Shown here in pieces: positions 41,665-53,372 of a stretch of 64,000 bases of DNA (its first letter is position 1; the number at the start of each line of letters is the position of its first letter). Source of the stretch: Atherix ibis (taxonomy: Eukaryota > Arthropoda > Insecta > Diptera > Athericidae); contig OY282606.1 of the NCBI GenBank assembly GCA_958298945.1, positions 71,101,622 to 71,165,621 of the forward strand. The letters run 5' to 3'. The translations under genes were made by a program, and so were the position numbers. The notes beneath the pieces are model-generated. The model saw nothing but the letters and a program-made list of their open reading frames with translations. It ran no database searches and was not told the DNA's origin.

Positions 41665-43479
41665 GTAAGGTCAAAGATTAAATACTAAAGTAACAATTCA
41701 AATCTATAATAGTGACTCAACCATTTCCCATTTTATCATTCGATTTAAATAAATGATCAAAAAGGCTCTAGAATAATTATAAATACTATCTGCCGATGAT
41801 ATTATTTGATATGCAATAGCTTTTAATCTCGTGTGAATAATTAATTGTAGACTGTAGAGTTATTAGTTAGCACTCTGATAGAAATCAGTTAGTGGGATCT
41901 GTTCGTATGCCGTTTGATTAGAATTGTGGAAATTTTTCACCCCGAGGTGATGCTCATTAATTATCGAACGCGAAGAATTAATTTATTGATTGGAAATAAG
42001 ATTTTATCATTTTGATGATATTCCTAATTGCATACAAATCAATAGAAGCTGTAAGCATGGCAATGGAGTGCATTGCACCAGCAGTGTGAACGCTACTTCC
42101 TTCGGAGGAAGTCAAAGTGCCAACATAATAAATGCTATCAGGCAGAAGCTTAGAAATGTAAAGTATAAACATATAATAATATCTGAAGCTCTTTTGTCTT
42201 TAACAGTTTTCAATTAATTAATGCAAGTAGCAGTCATTGGTAACATAATCTTTCGGATTTTCTATTGTATAAGCATGGGTTCGGTCATTTTATTTGCGCA
42301 TTCTTTAGACATGAAGTTCACATATTCACATAGTTCACATAATAACTTGGAATAGCGCTACTATTATTTCAATATCGTGCAGGTCAACACATGGGTTGGG
42401 CAAAATTTCAAAATATAAAATTGACTATGAGATTTCTCACAATCAATTTATTTCGTAGTTAAATTTTAGCTAAACATGCACATTGCTATGGCAAGCAGAA
42501 AAATCAAAAGACGAGTATGACACCTGTCCATGCCAATTGATTGGAATATTCATCTGAAGATGTAATTTTTCAAAGAATGGAGTAATTTTTTGGAAAATTC
42601 ATTCCAAAAATTAACGTTGCAAAGTAAATAAGTTTATTAAAGAAAAACAATATAGACAGGTATGCAATTTTTTTGACTTCTAATCAATATTTGTTTAGAA
42701 ATATTTTTTATTTAAATAATAGAAATAATTATAAATTAGCAGTAAAGTCGAACACTTTTCCTTCTATAAGAAATATCAAAGAGGTTTGCATAATTTTCGG
42801 ATACGTTTAATTACAAATTTTAATGATGGTAAATTCAAATATTTGTCAGCAAATTTTTACATATAAAACCAAAATTTCGATGTAAATTGTTTTTTTAAGG
42901 AGACGCTTTGAAATGAAGATGAAATTATTTTTGTTGTTAGCAAAAATTGGGGGTTATTTTTGACTATTGAAGACACATACATACCAGTTAGACTACTTCT
43001 TATTGTCCTACATTCTTCAACCTATTCCTAAACCTTATATTCCAAGACTAATAAATCAACTGGAATTTGTTCAAACAGCATATTAGGAAGCAATTAGGCT
43101 TACGACAAAGTTTAAAAATACTGCACAGGATTTCACTTGCATACTACAAATGGGTAAAACTTATTTTATCGTATTTTCCATAAACAGTGTTTCAGTGACT
43201 AGGTTAGTTGCGTTATGCCCCTACAATTATTTCACCGTAATGCCCGTTTTGTCAAAAATACATATCAGTTTACCCTGTATCCTTTTTTCGAACGTACTAT
43301 AAAATATAGAGATTCCTTCTTTTAACCATTCAATCCGAATGTGGTATGCTCTAACAACATCTATTTAAGAGCAAAGTGCACCGTCATTTGTCTATTTATC
43401 CCACCTAATACGTTCCACACGCGCGATGTATCAGAACATTCATTATTTACTTAGCGTAAGTGATTTTTAAAAAAAAACT
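41665..43479. other. intergenic, no gene seen
   Basis: AT-rich; nothing recognised. Confidence 0.5.
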
Positions 43480-43810
43480 TCCTCACTTAAAAATATTAAC
43501 ATCAAACGAGCACAAAACGAAATAAAACCGCTGACAATTAGGCGACTGATCGCAAAGAAACACAAGGCCAGAGCCCACTGGCAATACACAAGAATGAAGT
43601 GCATGACGAAATTTCTAACTTTAACACTTAAAACAACAGAAAATAATGGGCAGCTACAAAACGATGCAACAATTACGAAAAAATTAAGGAACATAGGCCA
43701 AAGTTAATCAAAACAAAGCCTTTATTATATATATCTTTCAAATATATATACTCTACATAAAGACGAACTTAGCAGAACTCATTGTACTAACTTAGAGATA
43801 TAACTAACTA

Positions 43811-45061
43811 CCAGGTTTATTAGCTTAAATCCACTTTTTTTTATGCAAAAACAAATTTATTCAAAGTACTTGCCCTCGCTAGCTACACATTTTTCCCATC
43901 TCGCGGGCAATTTGTGGATACCACGATAAAAAATTCCTTCTGCTTCGAGGCAAACCACTCATCAAGCTATTTTCGGACGTCTTCGTAAGAATCGAAGTGC
44001 TGCTCAGCGAGCGCGTGGCCCATCGACGAAAACAGGTGGTAGTCGGAAAAACCAGGTCTAGTGAATAAGCGGGGTGGGGTAGCACCTCCCAGTTGAGTGT
44101 CTCCAAGTAGTTTCGGACCATTTTTGACGTGTGCGATGGTGCGTTGTCGTGGAGGAAAGTCAGCTTGTCATGTCTTTGTTGATAATTTGTCCTTTTTTCA
44201 CGCAGAGCATGGTGCAATTTGATCAGTTATTGGTGGAAGCGGTGGGTATAGACAGTTTCACCAGGTTTCAACATATCATAGTAGACGATATCCTGCTGAT
44301 CCCACCAAACGCACAGCATCGTCTTCCGTCCGAAGCGATTTGGTCTTGGGGAAGATGTTGAAGGTTGGCCGGGATCAACCCACGATTTCCTGCGTTTAGT
44401 ATTCTCGAAATATATCCACTTCCCATTGGCTGTCATAATCCGATGCAGGAACGACTTTCCTTTTTGTCTGGCGAGCAAGATTTCGCATGTGTTTTAACGT
44501 CGCTCCATCTGCCTATCGTTAAATTCATGCGGCACCCATTTTCCGATCTTTTCAATCTTCGCCATGGCACGCAGACGAATGGAAATGGCTGGTTGAGTAA
44601 CACTCAATTGCACCGCAAGCATTTTTTGCGATTGGGTATCGTCTTCGTCCAAAAGAGCCTGCACTTGATGGTCCTCAACCTTTCTAGGCCGATTTTCACG
44701 CTTCTTGTCCCACAAGTCAAAATTTCCGTCTTTGAACCCACGAAACCAATCTCGGCACGTTGTTTCCGATAAAGCACTATCTCCATAGGCCTCCATAAGC
44801 ATTCGATGCAATTCGGCAGCTGATTTCTTCAAAATGAAGCAGAAAAGCAGAGCTTTCAGCATATGCTCTTTTTCTGGCACAAAACTAGACATGATTACCA
44901 AAGGAAAAATGTATGTTGTTGTACGAAGTTTCTGAGAATATCAACTGGTTAATGTTGACAGATGTCAAACTCATAAAAAAAAGTATGGCGTGTCCATGGT
45001 AGCTTAAACGCTCACTCGCGCCATCTATGACCAAACGGCGGATTTAAGCTTATATACCTGG
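43811..45061 (-). mobile_element. MarD mariner copy 2 (mauritiana subfamily), full length
   Basis: 1251 bp, close to the roughly 1.3 kb of the Mos1 type. Ends are inverted repeats starting CCAGG, with AGCTTAAATCC further in, each flanked by TA (43809-43810 and 45062-45063). The transposase gene is on the minus strand. Confidence 0.92.
43879..44895 (-). pseudogene. MarD transposase, frameshifted, first catalytic Asp lost
   Basis: N-terminal part from MSSFVPEKEHM (near 44892) with the helix-turn-helix and linker, LSVTQPAISIRLRAM, and KWVPHEFNDRQMERR. After a frameshift come LARQKGKSFLHRI, MTANGKWIYF (Asn where the family has the first catalytic Asp), WVDPGQPSTS, FGRKTMLCVWWDQ and GETV. Another shift leads to LTFLHDNAPSHTSKMVRNYLE with the second Asp and HPAYSLDL, then a shift destroys the third motif. 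The order and wording match the Mos1 type. Confidence 0.9.
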
Positions 45062-45750
45062 TATTTCCTCACCAATAAGCCTTCCCCTAAAGGCAATGAC
45101 TCCTTCCGAAGTTGCTAATTTAATCTAACTCTTTCCCAAAAGCAAAGCTCCCAGCTGTTATATGATAAATTCAAATTTACTCCAACAACTCCTTAAAAGA
45201 GCAATAGTATTTTTTTCTATATTTTATATATTCTTTGAACAACATACTTCTTAATCCTCTGAAATTTTCCAATAATAAAAATGATCCCCAAGTCAAAGTA
45301 AACCAATAAATTGCTGTATTTCCTATAGACGAATTTGTTTCTTTTCAATCTTGTTAAATTTTTTTGGTAAAAAAATAGTCCTCCGCCGCTCTTATATCCC
45401 CTACTCGATTTCTCGAATATCATTGCATCCTCTTTAGAAAAAAATCAGTATTATTCCGGTCGGTTTCTTGATATAAGTCCAGCTTCTAATAGAGTATAGT
45501 ATCTGGGTCTTCCTTTCATCTATTTTCTAGTCCTAAAATCATTTCCTTCCAACCCACACTTCCAAGTAAAGGATTGCAATGAACTCTCCAATATCTCTCC
45601 ACAAGGAAGTATACTTGGACCCACCCGCTACAACATTAATACAACTAATATTCCCATATGTCTTAATACTTTCTTTGGGACAAGCGCTGATGCTATGTCC
45701 TCTTCAGTAAAAATCCTCAACTCGCTTCCCAAATTTTCCAAACACAAATA

Positions 45751-46546
45751 TTGAGTTGTTCGGAAAGTAATTTCGTTTTCTTAAATATAAAAATGAAAGA
45801 CGATTTTCTTATAGTGAATTAATATTTTATTCTGACCTTTTTTCTTTAAGTGAATCATTCAATTTATCCAACTGATGAGAGTACACTTCATAATTGATCG
45901 TTGTGTTGCTCGGTAGAAGCTCAAAATATACGATTCCTTTGAAATCCCACCAAACAGATAGCATAACCTTTTTTGGATAAATATTGGCTTTCGAAGCACA
46001 AATTTTTTACCATAAGAAGGTGAAAAACCCATATGTCGAGCTTTGAGATAAAACCTAGCCATTTAAAATGATCATGAACGGTCGAATTTGATAAATTTAA
46101 TCTCTCAGCGATCTCACGAGTTGTTATTCGTCGGTTTGTATCAATTACTTCCTTTATTATATTTTCATCAGCTTCAACTGGCCTTCCAGAACGTGGTGCA
46201 TCTTCGAGATCAAAATTGCTGGACAGAAATTTTACAAAAAAGTTTTGGTACTGGCGCTCTATTAACATATCTTTTCCATACACTTCGGATAATTTTTTTC
46301 TTGTTTGAACACATTTTTATCTTTTCTATAGTAAAAAAGTAAAATATACCGAAAATTTCCATATTTAAAAAGGTATCAACGAAAAACTACTATGCAGAAT
46401 CAATCCAATTTGTTCACAAGCAAGCCTTGCTATGTCAGCTATCAAAACACATATGATTATGCGGTTTAAGTGTGAAGTTGGTTGTGAAAAAAATACAATT
46501 AAGTCCTATTTCGTTTCATTACGAAATTACTTTCCGCACAACACAA
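45751..46546 (-). mobile_element. MarB mariner copy 2, internally deleted
   Basis: The left repeat TTGAGTTGTTCGGAAAGTAA (45751 onward, after TA) and a right repeat ending CCGCACAACACAA at 46546 are inverted copies. The right TA has mutated to AC. Minus-strand frames keep the DNA-binding domain at 45921-46283: DAPRSGRPVEADE linker and RRITTREIAERLNLSNSTVHDHF, then GFISKLDIWVFH for the usual WVPH. The catalytic domain is mostly deleted. Confidence 0.88.
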
Positions 46547-47025
46547 ACAAATCCTCTAGAACTGATTTACCAAATGGAGAGTAAAAGTGAATGAACGGAA
46601 AAGTGTTCACGTAACTTTTTATGTCTACCGTAAACCATATTCTCTCAAATACCTTAATGGCAGTGCCATACCACAACACACTGAAGTTCTGTACCTAAAA
46701 CTTAACATAAATAAACTCCTGACATATTACCCACTTACAAAACTTAAAAAACAAGAACTAATTAGACGACATATTAAAGTCCCTTATGTCAGTGATGTGA
46801 CTGTATCTCGTTATGAAAAGTTCTATTCTCATATTTACAATTGTACCAATCTCTTGTACAACAACTACCTTCCACTTCCCTTCTTAGAAGTACCCATCGA
46901 TTTATTAAAATACTAAAGCTTAATGTAAGCATACTCCCCATAACTCTCCATGTTAATTAATACTATTATATAGATCTGATTGTTACTATATTGTAACTGT
47001 AGATACGAGTATGTATAAAAATTAA

Positions 47026-47353
47026 AAAACTATCAAAGCTGGAAGTTTTCGTTTAGATCGAAGTAGGTCAAGGACCATCCTGACCTAAACATAATATAAA
47101 AGCAAATATGTTAACCACTTTATAAGAATAAACTTTAAAAAGTGGTTAATGGCAACCTTTTCAACATTACTACAACGTAAAACAAAAGCTATTGGGATCT
47201 TAAAAGACTAATAAAAAATATTTGGCATATAAAAAAATGATCATTTGCCACCTTCCAACTTATTATTCAAAATAGCATTAACAAATTGTTATTAATAAAT
47301 TTTCAATAATTAATAACAATTTATTAATGATTCCTCAGACTTGTAAATATATA
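47026..47353. other. intergenic, no gene seen
   Basis: Short AT-rich spacer between Jockey copy C and MarC copy 3. A repeated AATTTATTAATAA-like palindrome lies near 47290-47325. Confidence 0.5.
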
Positions 47354-48305
47354 CAAGGTCCGTTCAAAAAGTATCGCGAATTTTGTGTTTTTTTTTTCAA
47401 AAATTATTTAATTATTCATAAATATCTATTTTGTCTTCTTCAAAGTAATCTCCACTAGATATTAAACACTTGTGCCAACATTTTTTCCAGTCCTCGAAGC
47501 ACTTCAAAAAATCATTTTTTGGCATCTTGTTCAGCTCCTCTTTCTTTATCTCCTCAATCGTAGTGTAGCGTCGTCCTTTCATGGAGCTCTTCAGTTTCGA
47601 GAACAAAAAAATCACAGGGGGCCAGATCTGAGGAATACGATGGCTGCGGCATTATTAGTGTGTTATTTTTGGCCAAAAATTCGCGCACAAGCAACGATGC
47701 GTGAGCAGGGGCGTTATCATGGTGCAAAAGCCAATTTTTGTTCTTCCACAAATCCGGACGTTTCTGGCGGTTTGCTTCGCAGAACTTGTGCATAACCTTC
47801 AGGTAATATTCCTTATTGACCGTTCTACCCTGTGGGAAGAACTCATGATGTACCAAACTCCTGCAATCGAAGAAAACTGTACGCAAAACTTTCACATTTG
47901 ACCGAACTTGGCGCGCTTTTTGTGCGAAATGTGAACAAAACCTTCACATTCGACCGAACTAGGCGCGGTTTAAACACCCTCTAAGAACATTTTGTACCAC
48001 CGATAAATGTTCCTTCGGTCCAAGGTAGCTTCACCATATGCCACAGTTAACATTCGGAATGCGTCCGCGCAATTAATTTTGTTTTTCACACAAAATTTGA
48101 TACAGATTCTTTGATTCTTTGAAATTTGATACACACTTAAAACACGTGCAAGCAAAGTAGCTGTCAAAAATTAACTGAATATTCAAAATGGCCGAAATTA
48201 TCGGCGTAAGTAAGAGACATGAGTACCAATATAACGCCACAAAAAAATCGAATATACGTTACCCGGGGAAATTCAAAATTCGCGATACTTTTTGAACAGA
48301 CCTCC
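47354..48305 (-). mobile_element. MarC copy 3, internally deleted mariner
   Basis: 952 bp, inverted repeats containing TTCAAAAAGTATCGCGAATT at both ends, TA duplications at 47352-47353 and 48306-48307. Minus-strand frames: an N-terminal part (48167-47970, CIKFCVKNKINCADAFRMLT), a jump with a small internal duplication of the TCGGTCGAATGTGAAGG stretch, then KVLRTVFFDCR, GRTVNKEYYLKVM, LLHHDNAPAHASLLVREF with the second Asp and SSDLAPCDFF with the third, 34 residues apart. The first catalytic Asp region is deleted. Confidence 0.9.
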
Positions 48306-48307
48306 TA

Positions 48308-50822
48308 TATTAATAACAACAGGTGACTCTCATTTACTCATCCTATCGGAAAATGCTCAAATTTCCTTTGGCGGCGGTAACTTTTCCGATGATATCTTCG
48401 AAACTTAATGGAAAAAATTTAAACGTCTAAATTAACATAATCAACAAACCGAACGAATTCTGATTATTTATAAGCAACGTTACTGACTTTGTAAGAAAGT
48501 AGGACTTTTGTGCCACCCATTATGTACCTATATTAAAATAATTGTTTTATATGCAAACCAGTATAAGGTCTCAAGGGAATATATTTTATGGCATAAATTA
48601 CTATAAAAATTACGGAATAGCTTGTACTATTAATGGACAATTTTCTACAAAAGAAATCTTTACTTAATATGTTTTCCTTAATATTAAAAAGGAAAACTAT
48701 ACAAAAGATATCAATATTTTGTTGCTTCTTAACGGTACTTATTACGTTAAATAACATCGATAATTTAGTAAATTAATATTCATATTGCGAAAGTAAATAA
48801 AGTTTAACACTTTATTTACTTTGCATTATTTTTTTGTAATAAATGAAAATACACTCTGATTGTACGAAAACAAAATCTACTAACAAAATCCGCAATTTAA
48901 TCAATTAATTTAAATCAAAAAACATATAAAATATCTCAGATTAATTTAAAACAATTTTTATGCAAAATATTTAACACTAAACATAATTTCATGATCATAA
49001 TCATAATCTTATCATATTAAATTTCATTCGAAATATCTTCATTTAAAAATATTATTGAAACGTTTATTTTTTCATTGAATTTACTTGAAGTTTGTGTTTA
49101 ATTGGAAAATAATCCCTTATAATGAGACTAATGACATTTTAATCGAAATTTATTCTTATTTGCAAGTTTAATCAGCAATCATATTTTCTTTGATTTGAAT
49201 GAAAAAGTAGATTCTTTTGAACCAATTAAATTCCAACTTAAAAATTACGAGTATCTCAAAATATGAATAAATTTCTATTATTATTACAGTGAGTTTATTA
49301 TACGATGTACCTTAAAATATTATTATTTTATTATTTACCATAAATTCTCGATAACATGTAGATTTGCCTGAAGGTTCTTAGGAGTTTCCTATAAAAGTTT
49401 TAAATAAAGCCTTGCACTTCATTCAATTTTTATTAATATTGAACTCTTATTAGCTAAATATGTATGTGTATATTATATAACTTCTTGACATCCTTTAAAA
49501 ACAGGGTTCGATTTTATGATAAAATCAGAAAAATCTTCATTTTATTTTCGATTCATGCCGCATCGAAGTAAGCGTTAGTACCGGTACGACTGGTTGGTGT
49601 ATTCATATTTTTTCAGGTACCAAATGTCGATTTATATACACTTAAGAGTACATTGAAATTTTCTTATGAATAATGAACTGTTCCGTCTTAAAGATTTTGG
49701 GCAAGAAGTGTAGGAGGTAACAGGTTTGACGTCATTTTGTGGTACTTGAAAAAGTGGTCAAGGAAATAGTGACAGCAAAATTAATTTGCAATCTTATTCG
49801 GTGACTTCCTTTAATTGTATCAGATAAGCTACAAATAAACAGTTTAATTTGGCAACTCGTTTTTATAGATCCAGCATACCATACGTATAATTTAATGATT
49901 ATGAACATACAAAAATTCAAAGAATTTAGCATAACTTAAAACTTGGTTAGAAATTTTTATCTTACACTTTTGAGCTGAGGTTTTGTGCGGAAAAATTGTC
50001 TTAAAACAGCTGAATAATCGCATGGCGTTGAATTACGGAAGCACATTGAAAAATAAATTATTTCTTTAAAAAAAAATTATTGAAAATTAACATTTACATT
50101 TTTTTTAAAAAGAGTTTTATTAATTATTTAATTATTTAATGATGGGATTTATAGTGAAGTGTTTATTGATCAATTATTAGGAAATAAAAAAGTTTTTTGA
50201 TAGGTGCATTTTTTCCCCGTAATTTAATAAATACTAGAATATAAAGTTATGAGTGCAATAATAGGTTTTAAGAGATTTAGTTAAGGGTTTATGAATATTA
50301 AAAAAGTGATCGGTCCGATTGAGGCTTCCTAAATAAAAGAAAATCAGAGGTACAGGTTCCTAGTTTGACAATCCGAGGCTATTTTTAGCGTTGTGGCTAA
50401 TGCCGTTGCTACATCGAAGGCGTGACCTGCCTCATCTTCACGGATCATATTTAATACTATTAAAGACATTCTCATACGAAACTCAAGTAAGAGGACAAAA
50501 AGTTCTCTTTTCATAAAAAGACATTTTTATTAAATTTTTGTACATTTAAACGTGGTTTAAATTTGATATTCTAACTTAAAATATTCTTTATTGTCTAATT
50601 ATATTTGGTTATAATAGAAGGCAATCACACGTAAAAGGAGTTACCATAAGTTACAAGTATAATTTTGATATAAAATAACATATTCTTGCCAATGTATTAG
50701 TATAGTAAAACTAATTTCTTATTGATTTTTCTTCTTAAGGCGTCTTCTTATTGAGACAATAGGACCCTATATCATTTACAATATTTAAATTTTTGGTATT
50801 CACATAAAAATATTTCTTTTAA
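48308..50822. other. intergenic, no gene seen
   Basis: About 2.5 kb of AT-rich DNA; no coding sequence or known repeat recognised. Confidence 0.5.
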
Positions 50823-50917
50823 AAATTTCTACATTCTATAACTAGAAAATTTCTACTTGCTATATAAAAAGTTTTATATAAAAGTAGAAATTTTCTAGTT
50901 ATAGAATGTAGAAATTT
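50823..50917. repeat. 95-nt nearly perfect hairpin
   Basis: Arm 50823-50858 (starting AAATTTCTACATTCTATAAC) is exactly complementary to 50882-50917 over 36 bp. Inside, TATATAAAA (50861-50869) pairs with TTTTATATA (50872-50880) around a 2-nt turn. Only the GC at 50859-50860 and the A at 50881 are unpaired. No transposase or TA-flanked terminal repeat is associated. Confidence 0.95.
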
Positions 50918-51064
50918 CTATTTAGAGTACAGTTTATTTAGAGCCCTAAATAAATTGTACAAATAATTTAGGAAAATGGGTTTATTTATACCATATTTAA
51001 GTCGGTTTAACACAATTTTTCATAATCAAATTGATTTTAGTAATTCCTTTTTTGTTGTTGTTGT

Positions 51065-51120
51065 TTAAGGTCTCTAAGACAAGAGCCAGAGGCTATTATA
51101 CAGCGCCACGACCATGAGCC
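51065..51120. repeat. short repeat shared with 57541-57595
   Basis: AAGGTCTCTAAGACAAGAGC and the following 30 bp resemble 57543-57595, with TAAGACAAGAGCC identical and similar CAGCGCCACGACCATGA/AGCGGCGCTACGATCATTG. Probably pieces of one unrecognised repeat. Confidence 0.55.
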
Positions 51121-51225
51121 CATTAGGAGACTTCATGTTGAGAGATCGCTGGTCTGATAAGCCGCAAGCTATAAAAAAAAAAACCTTATCGAGAAACAGC
51201 CCAAGAAGATCTTCTGGCCGAACTG

Positions 51226-51650
51226 GATAATGAACGATGAGCTGATTCTTCTCACGAAGCAAATACCCCTGCTAGCTGACATCAAACGCAGGAAATGGAC
51301 TTCGATTGGCCACACCTTGCGAAAAACCACCTACGGACATAGCAAGGATGGCACTAGATTGGAACCCACAGGGCAATCGCAGCAGAGGACGACCAAGGAC
51401 CACTTGGAGAAGAGCAGTCGGGCGCGAACACCAACAAACACCAACAAATTGGCAAGTCATGGTCGGAAGTGAAAAGGCTAGCCCAAGACAGAAGCAGATG
51501 GAGAAAGTTCACAGAGTCTCTAGTGCCGCTATATGTTACATAGGAGCGACTGTGTCTCATGTCTATGTGTATAAAATGCATATATGTGTTATGTAAAAAT
51601 TGTACAATAACGTAGAAATGAAAAACCTGTCAAATAAATAAATAATGTTG
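51226..51650 (+). mobile_element. 3' tail of another non-LTR retrotransposon
   Basis: Broken plus-strand frames encode the typical C-terminal tail RRKWTSIGHTLRK, MALDWNPQGNRSRGRPRTTW, RREHQQTPTNWQ-like and SRWRKFTESL-like, seen after the RT domain in several LINE groups. It ends in TAAATAAATAA-type short repeats (51634-51648) instead of a long poly(A). Heavily 5'-truncated. It is not Jockey or R1-type. Confidence 0.7.
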
Positions 51651-52449
51651 TGAGATACAAAGTATCTAATGAAAATGGTCGATACTAAGTTGGAGGTAGC
51701 AAAATTAGAAGTGGTAAAATTTTATAGATCATATTAGTTACTTTCAGCAAATTATAAAAAGGACTTGAAATCCACAATGGAGGGAGTCTAATTAAAAAAT
51801 AAATTCTAGGTTAAGTGGTATTCGCTTAAAATATGGAAATGTAGAGTTGAAAAATCAAAAGAATGTCATATTAGATGAAATTGGTTACCGAAGAGGATAT
51901 CATGGGTAACTCCGGTATGCCCAATCCGAATCCTGAGAAGTTTCCTTGTTCAGAACTTTGCAATAGTAGTTTAATAGACTGGTTTGCTGAGATTTGGCTA
52001 ATGTGTGTCTATTGGTCTATGAATGGCTAAAGATGTTATATACTATTTGGTTAGTATACGGTGTAAATTTGGAATTCCTGTGGTAATAGGATGGTGGAGA
52101 GCTTTACCTGCCTGCTGATTTGCCAGATTATAGCCCATAATACTAACAAAAGAAGTAAGTCTATCATAATTTCCATTTTATAATTAAAATAGTCTAATAA
52201 TATAACGTTTGTACTCTAATTAAAGCATTTGAACAAAAGATACAAAATACGTATTTAGGTATATTTAAAAAAATAATAATAATATATCCAAATACGTATT
52301 TTGTTCAACTTTTTCAAAAAAGTTTCTTTCCTAAAATCAAATCATTAGTCCAATACTCAGATGCTATAAATTTATAAATATTACTCTTCAATAATTGCCA
52401 ATAGAATGTCTCCAAAGTTTGCTAAATGAAATATTGGCTTTCATAGGTA
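51651..52449. other. intergenic; contains a hairpin at 52242-52304
   Basis: No gene seen apart from the inverted repeat described separately. Confidence 0.5.
52242..52304. repeat. 23-bp inverted repeat (hairpin)
   Basis: ACAAAATACGTATTT (52242-52256) and its continuation to 52264 pair with 52282-52304 with two mismatches across a 17-nt A/T-rich loop. ATACGTAT within the arm is itself palindromic. Confidence 0.8.
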
Positions 52450-53370
52450 CAAGGTCTGTTCAAAAAGTATCGCGAATTTTGTGTTTTTTCAAAAATTATT
52501 TATTTTATCATGAATATCTATTTTGTCTCCTTCAAAGTAAACCCAACCAGATAATATACACTTGTGCCAACGTTTTTTCCAATCCTCGAAGCACTTCAAA
52601 AAATCATTTTTTGGCATCTTGTTCAGCTCCTCCTTCGATGCCGTTTTTATCTCCTCAATCGTAGTGTAGCGTCGTCCTTTCATGGGACTCTTCAGTTTCG
52701 AGAACTAAAAAAAGTCACAAGGGGCCAGATCTGGGGAATACGGTGGCTGGGGCATTATTAGTGTGTTGTTTTTGGCCAAAAATTCGCGCACAAGCAACGA
52801 TACGTGAGCAGGGGCGTTATCATGGTGCAAAAGCCAATTTTTGTTCTTCCACAAATCCGGGCGTTTCTAGCGGATTGCTTCGCGGAACTTGCACATAACA
52901 TGCAGGTAATATTCCTTATTGACCGTTCTACGTTGTGGCAAGAACTCATGATGCATCACGTTCCTGCAATCGAAGAAAACTGTAAGCAACACCGTCCAGG
53001 CACGCTTTTCGTCGTTCACATACAATATTCTTGGCCCTCTGAGAACATTTTGTACCACTGATAAACCTTCCTTCGGTCCAAGGTAGCTTCACCATATGCC
53101 ATAGCTAACATTTGGAATATTGTCCGTGCAATTAATTTTGTTTTTCACACAAAATTTGATACAGATTCTTTGATTCTTTGAAATTTGATACAGATTCAAA
53201 ACACGTGCAAGCAAAGCAGCTGTCAAGAATTAACTGAATATTCAAAATGGCCGAACTTGTCGGCATAAGTGAGAGACGTCAGTATCAATATAGCGCCGTA
53301 AAAAATCGAAAATCGAAAATACGTAACCCGCGGAAATTCAAAATTCGCGATACTTTTTGAACAGACCTTG
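52450..53370 (-). mobile_element. MarC copy 4, internally deleted mariner
   Basis: 921 bp, inverted repeats containing GGTCTGTTCAAAAAGTATCG, TA at 52448-52449 and 53371-53372. On the minus strand the N-terminus is degraded (near 53200-53060) and jumps to TVLLTVFFDCRNV. It continues through GRTVNKEYYLHVM, the HHDNAPAH region (in a shifted frame) and the C-terminal MKGRRYTTIEEIKTASKEEL. The first catalytic Asp region is missing. Confidence 0.9.
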
Positions 53371-53372
53371 TA

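Larger units (their letters stand above)
43480..47025 (+). mobile_element. Jockey copy C, decayed, carrying nested MarD and MarB
   Basis: Plus-sense pieces read in order: a segment like RSLISEKRRARAQW of J1 ORF2 (43540-43600), then MarD (43811-45061), then the RT start (45065-45300), GVFLDIS-like and PQGS-like blocks (45440-45700), then MarB (45751-46546), then the RT thumb (46550-46915, TKWRVKVNERKSVHV) and a 3' UTR to about 47025. Every block has stops or shifts. The break points coincide with mariner ends, so both mariners came later. Confidence 0.82.

Noticed and set aside
43467..43694. 75-codon minus-strand frame
   Set aside because: Antisense to Jockey copy C.
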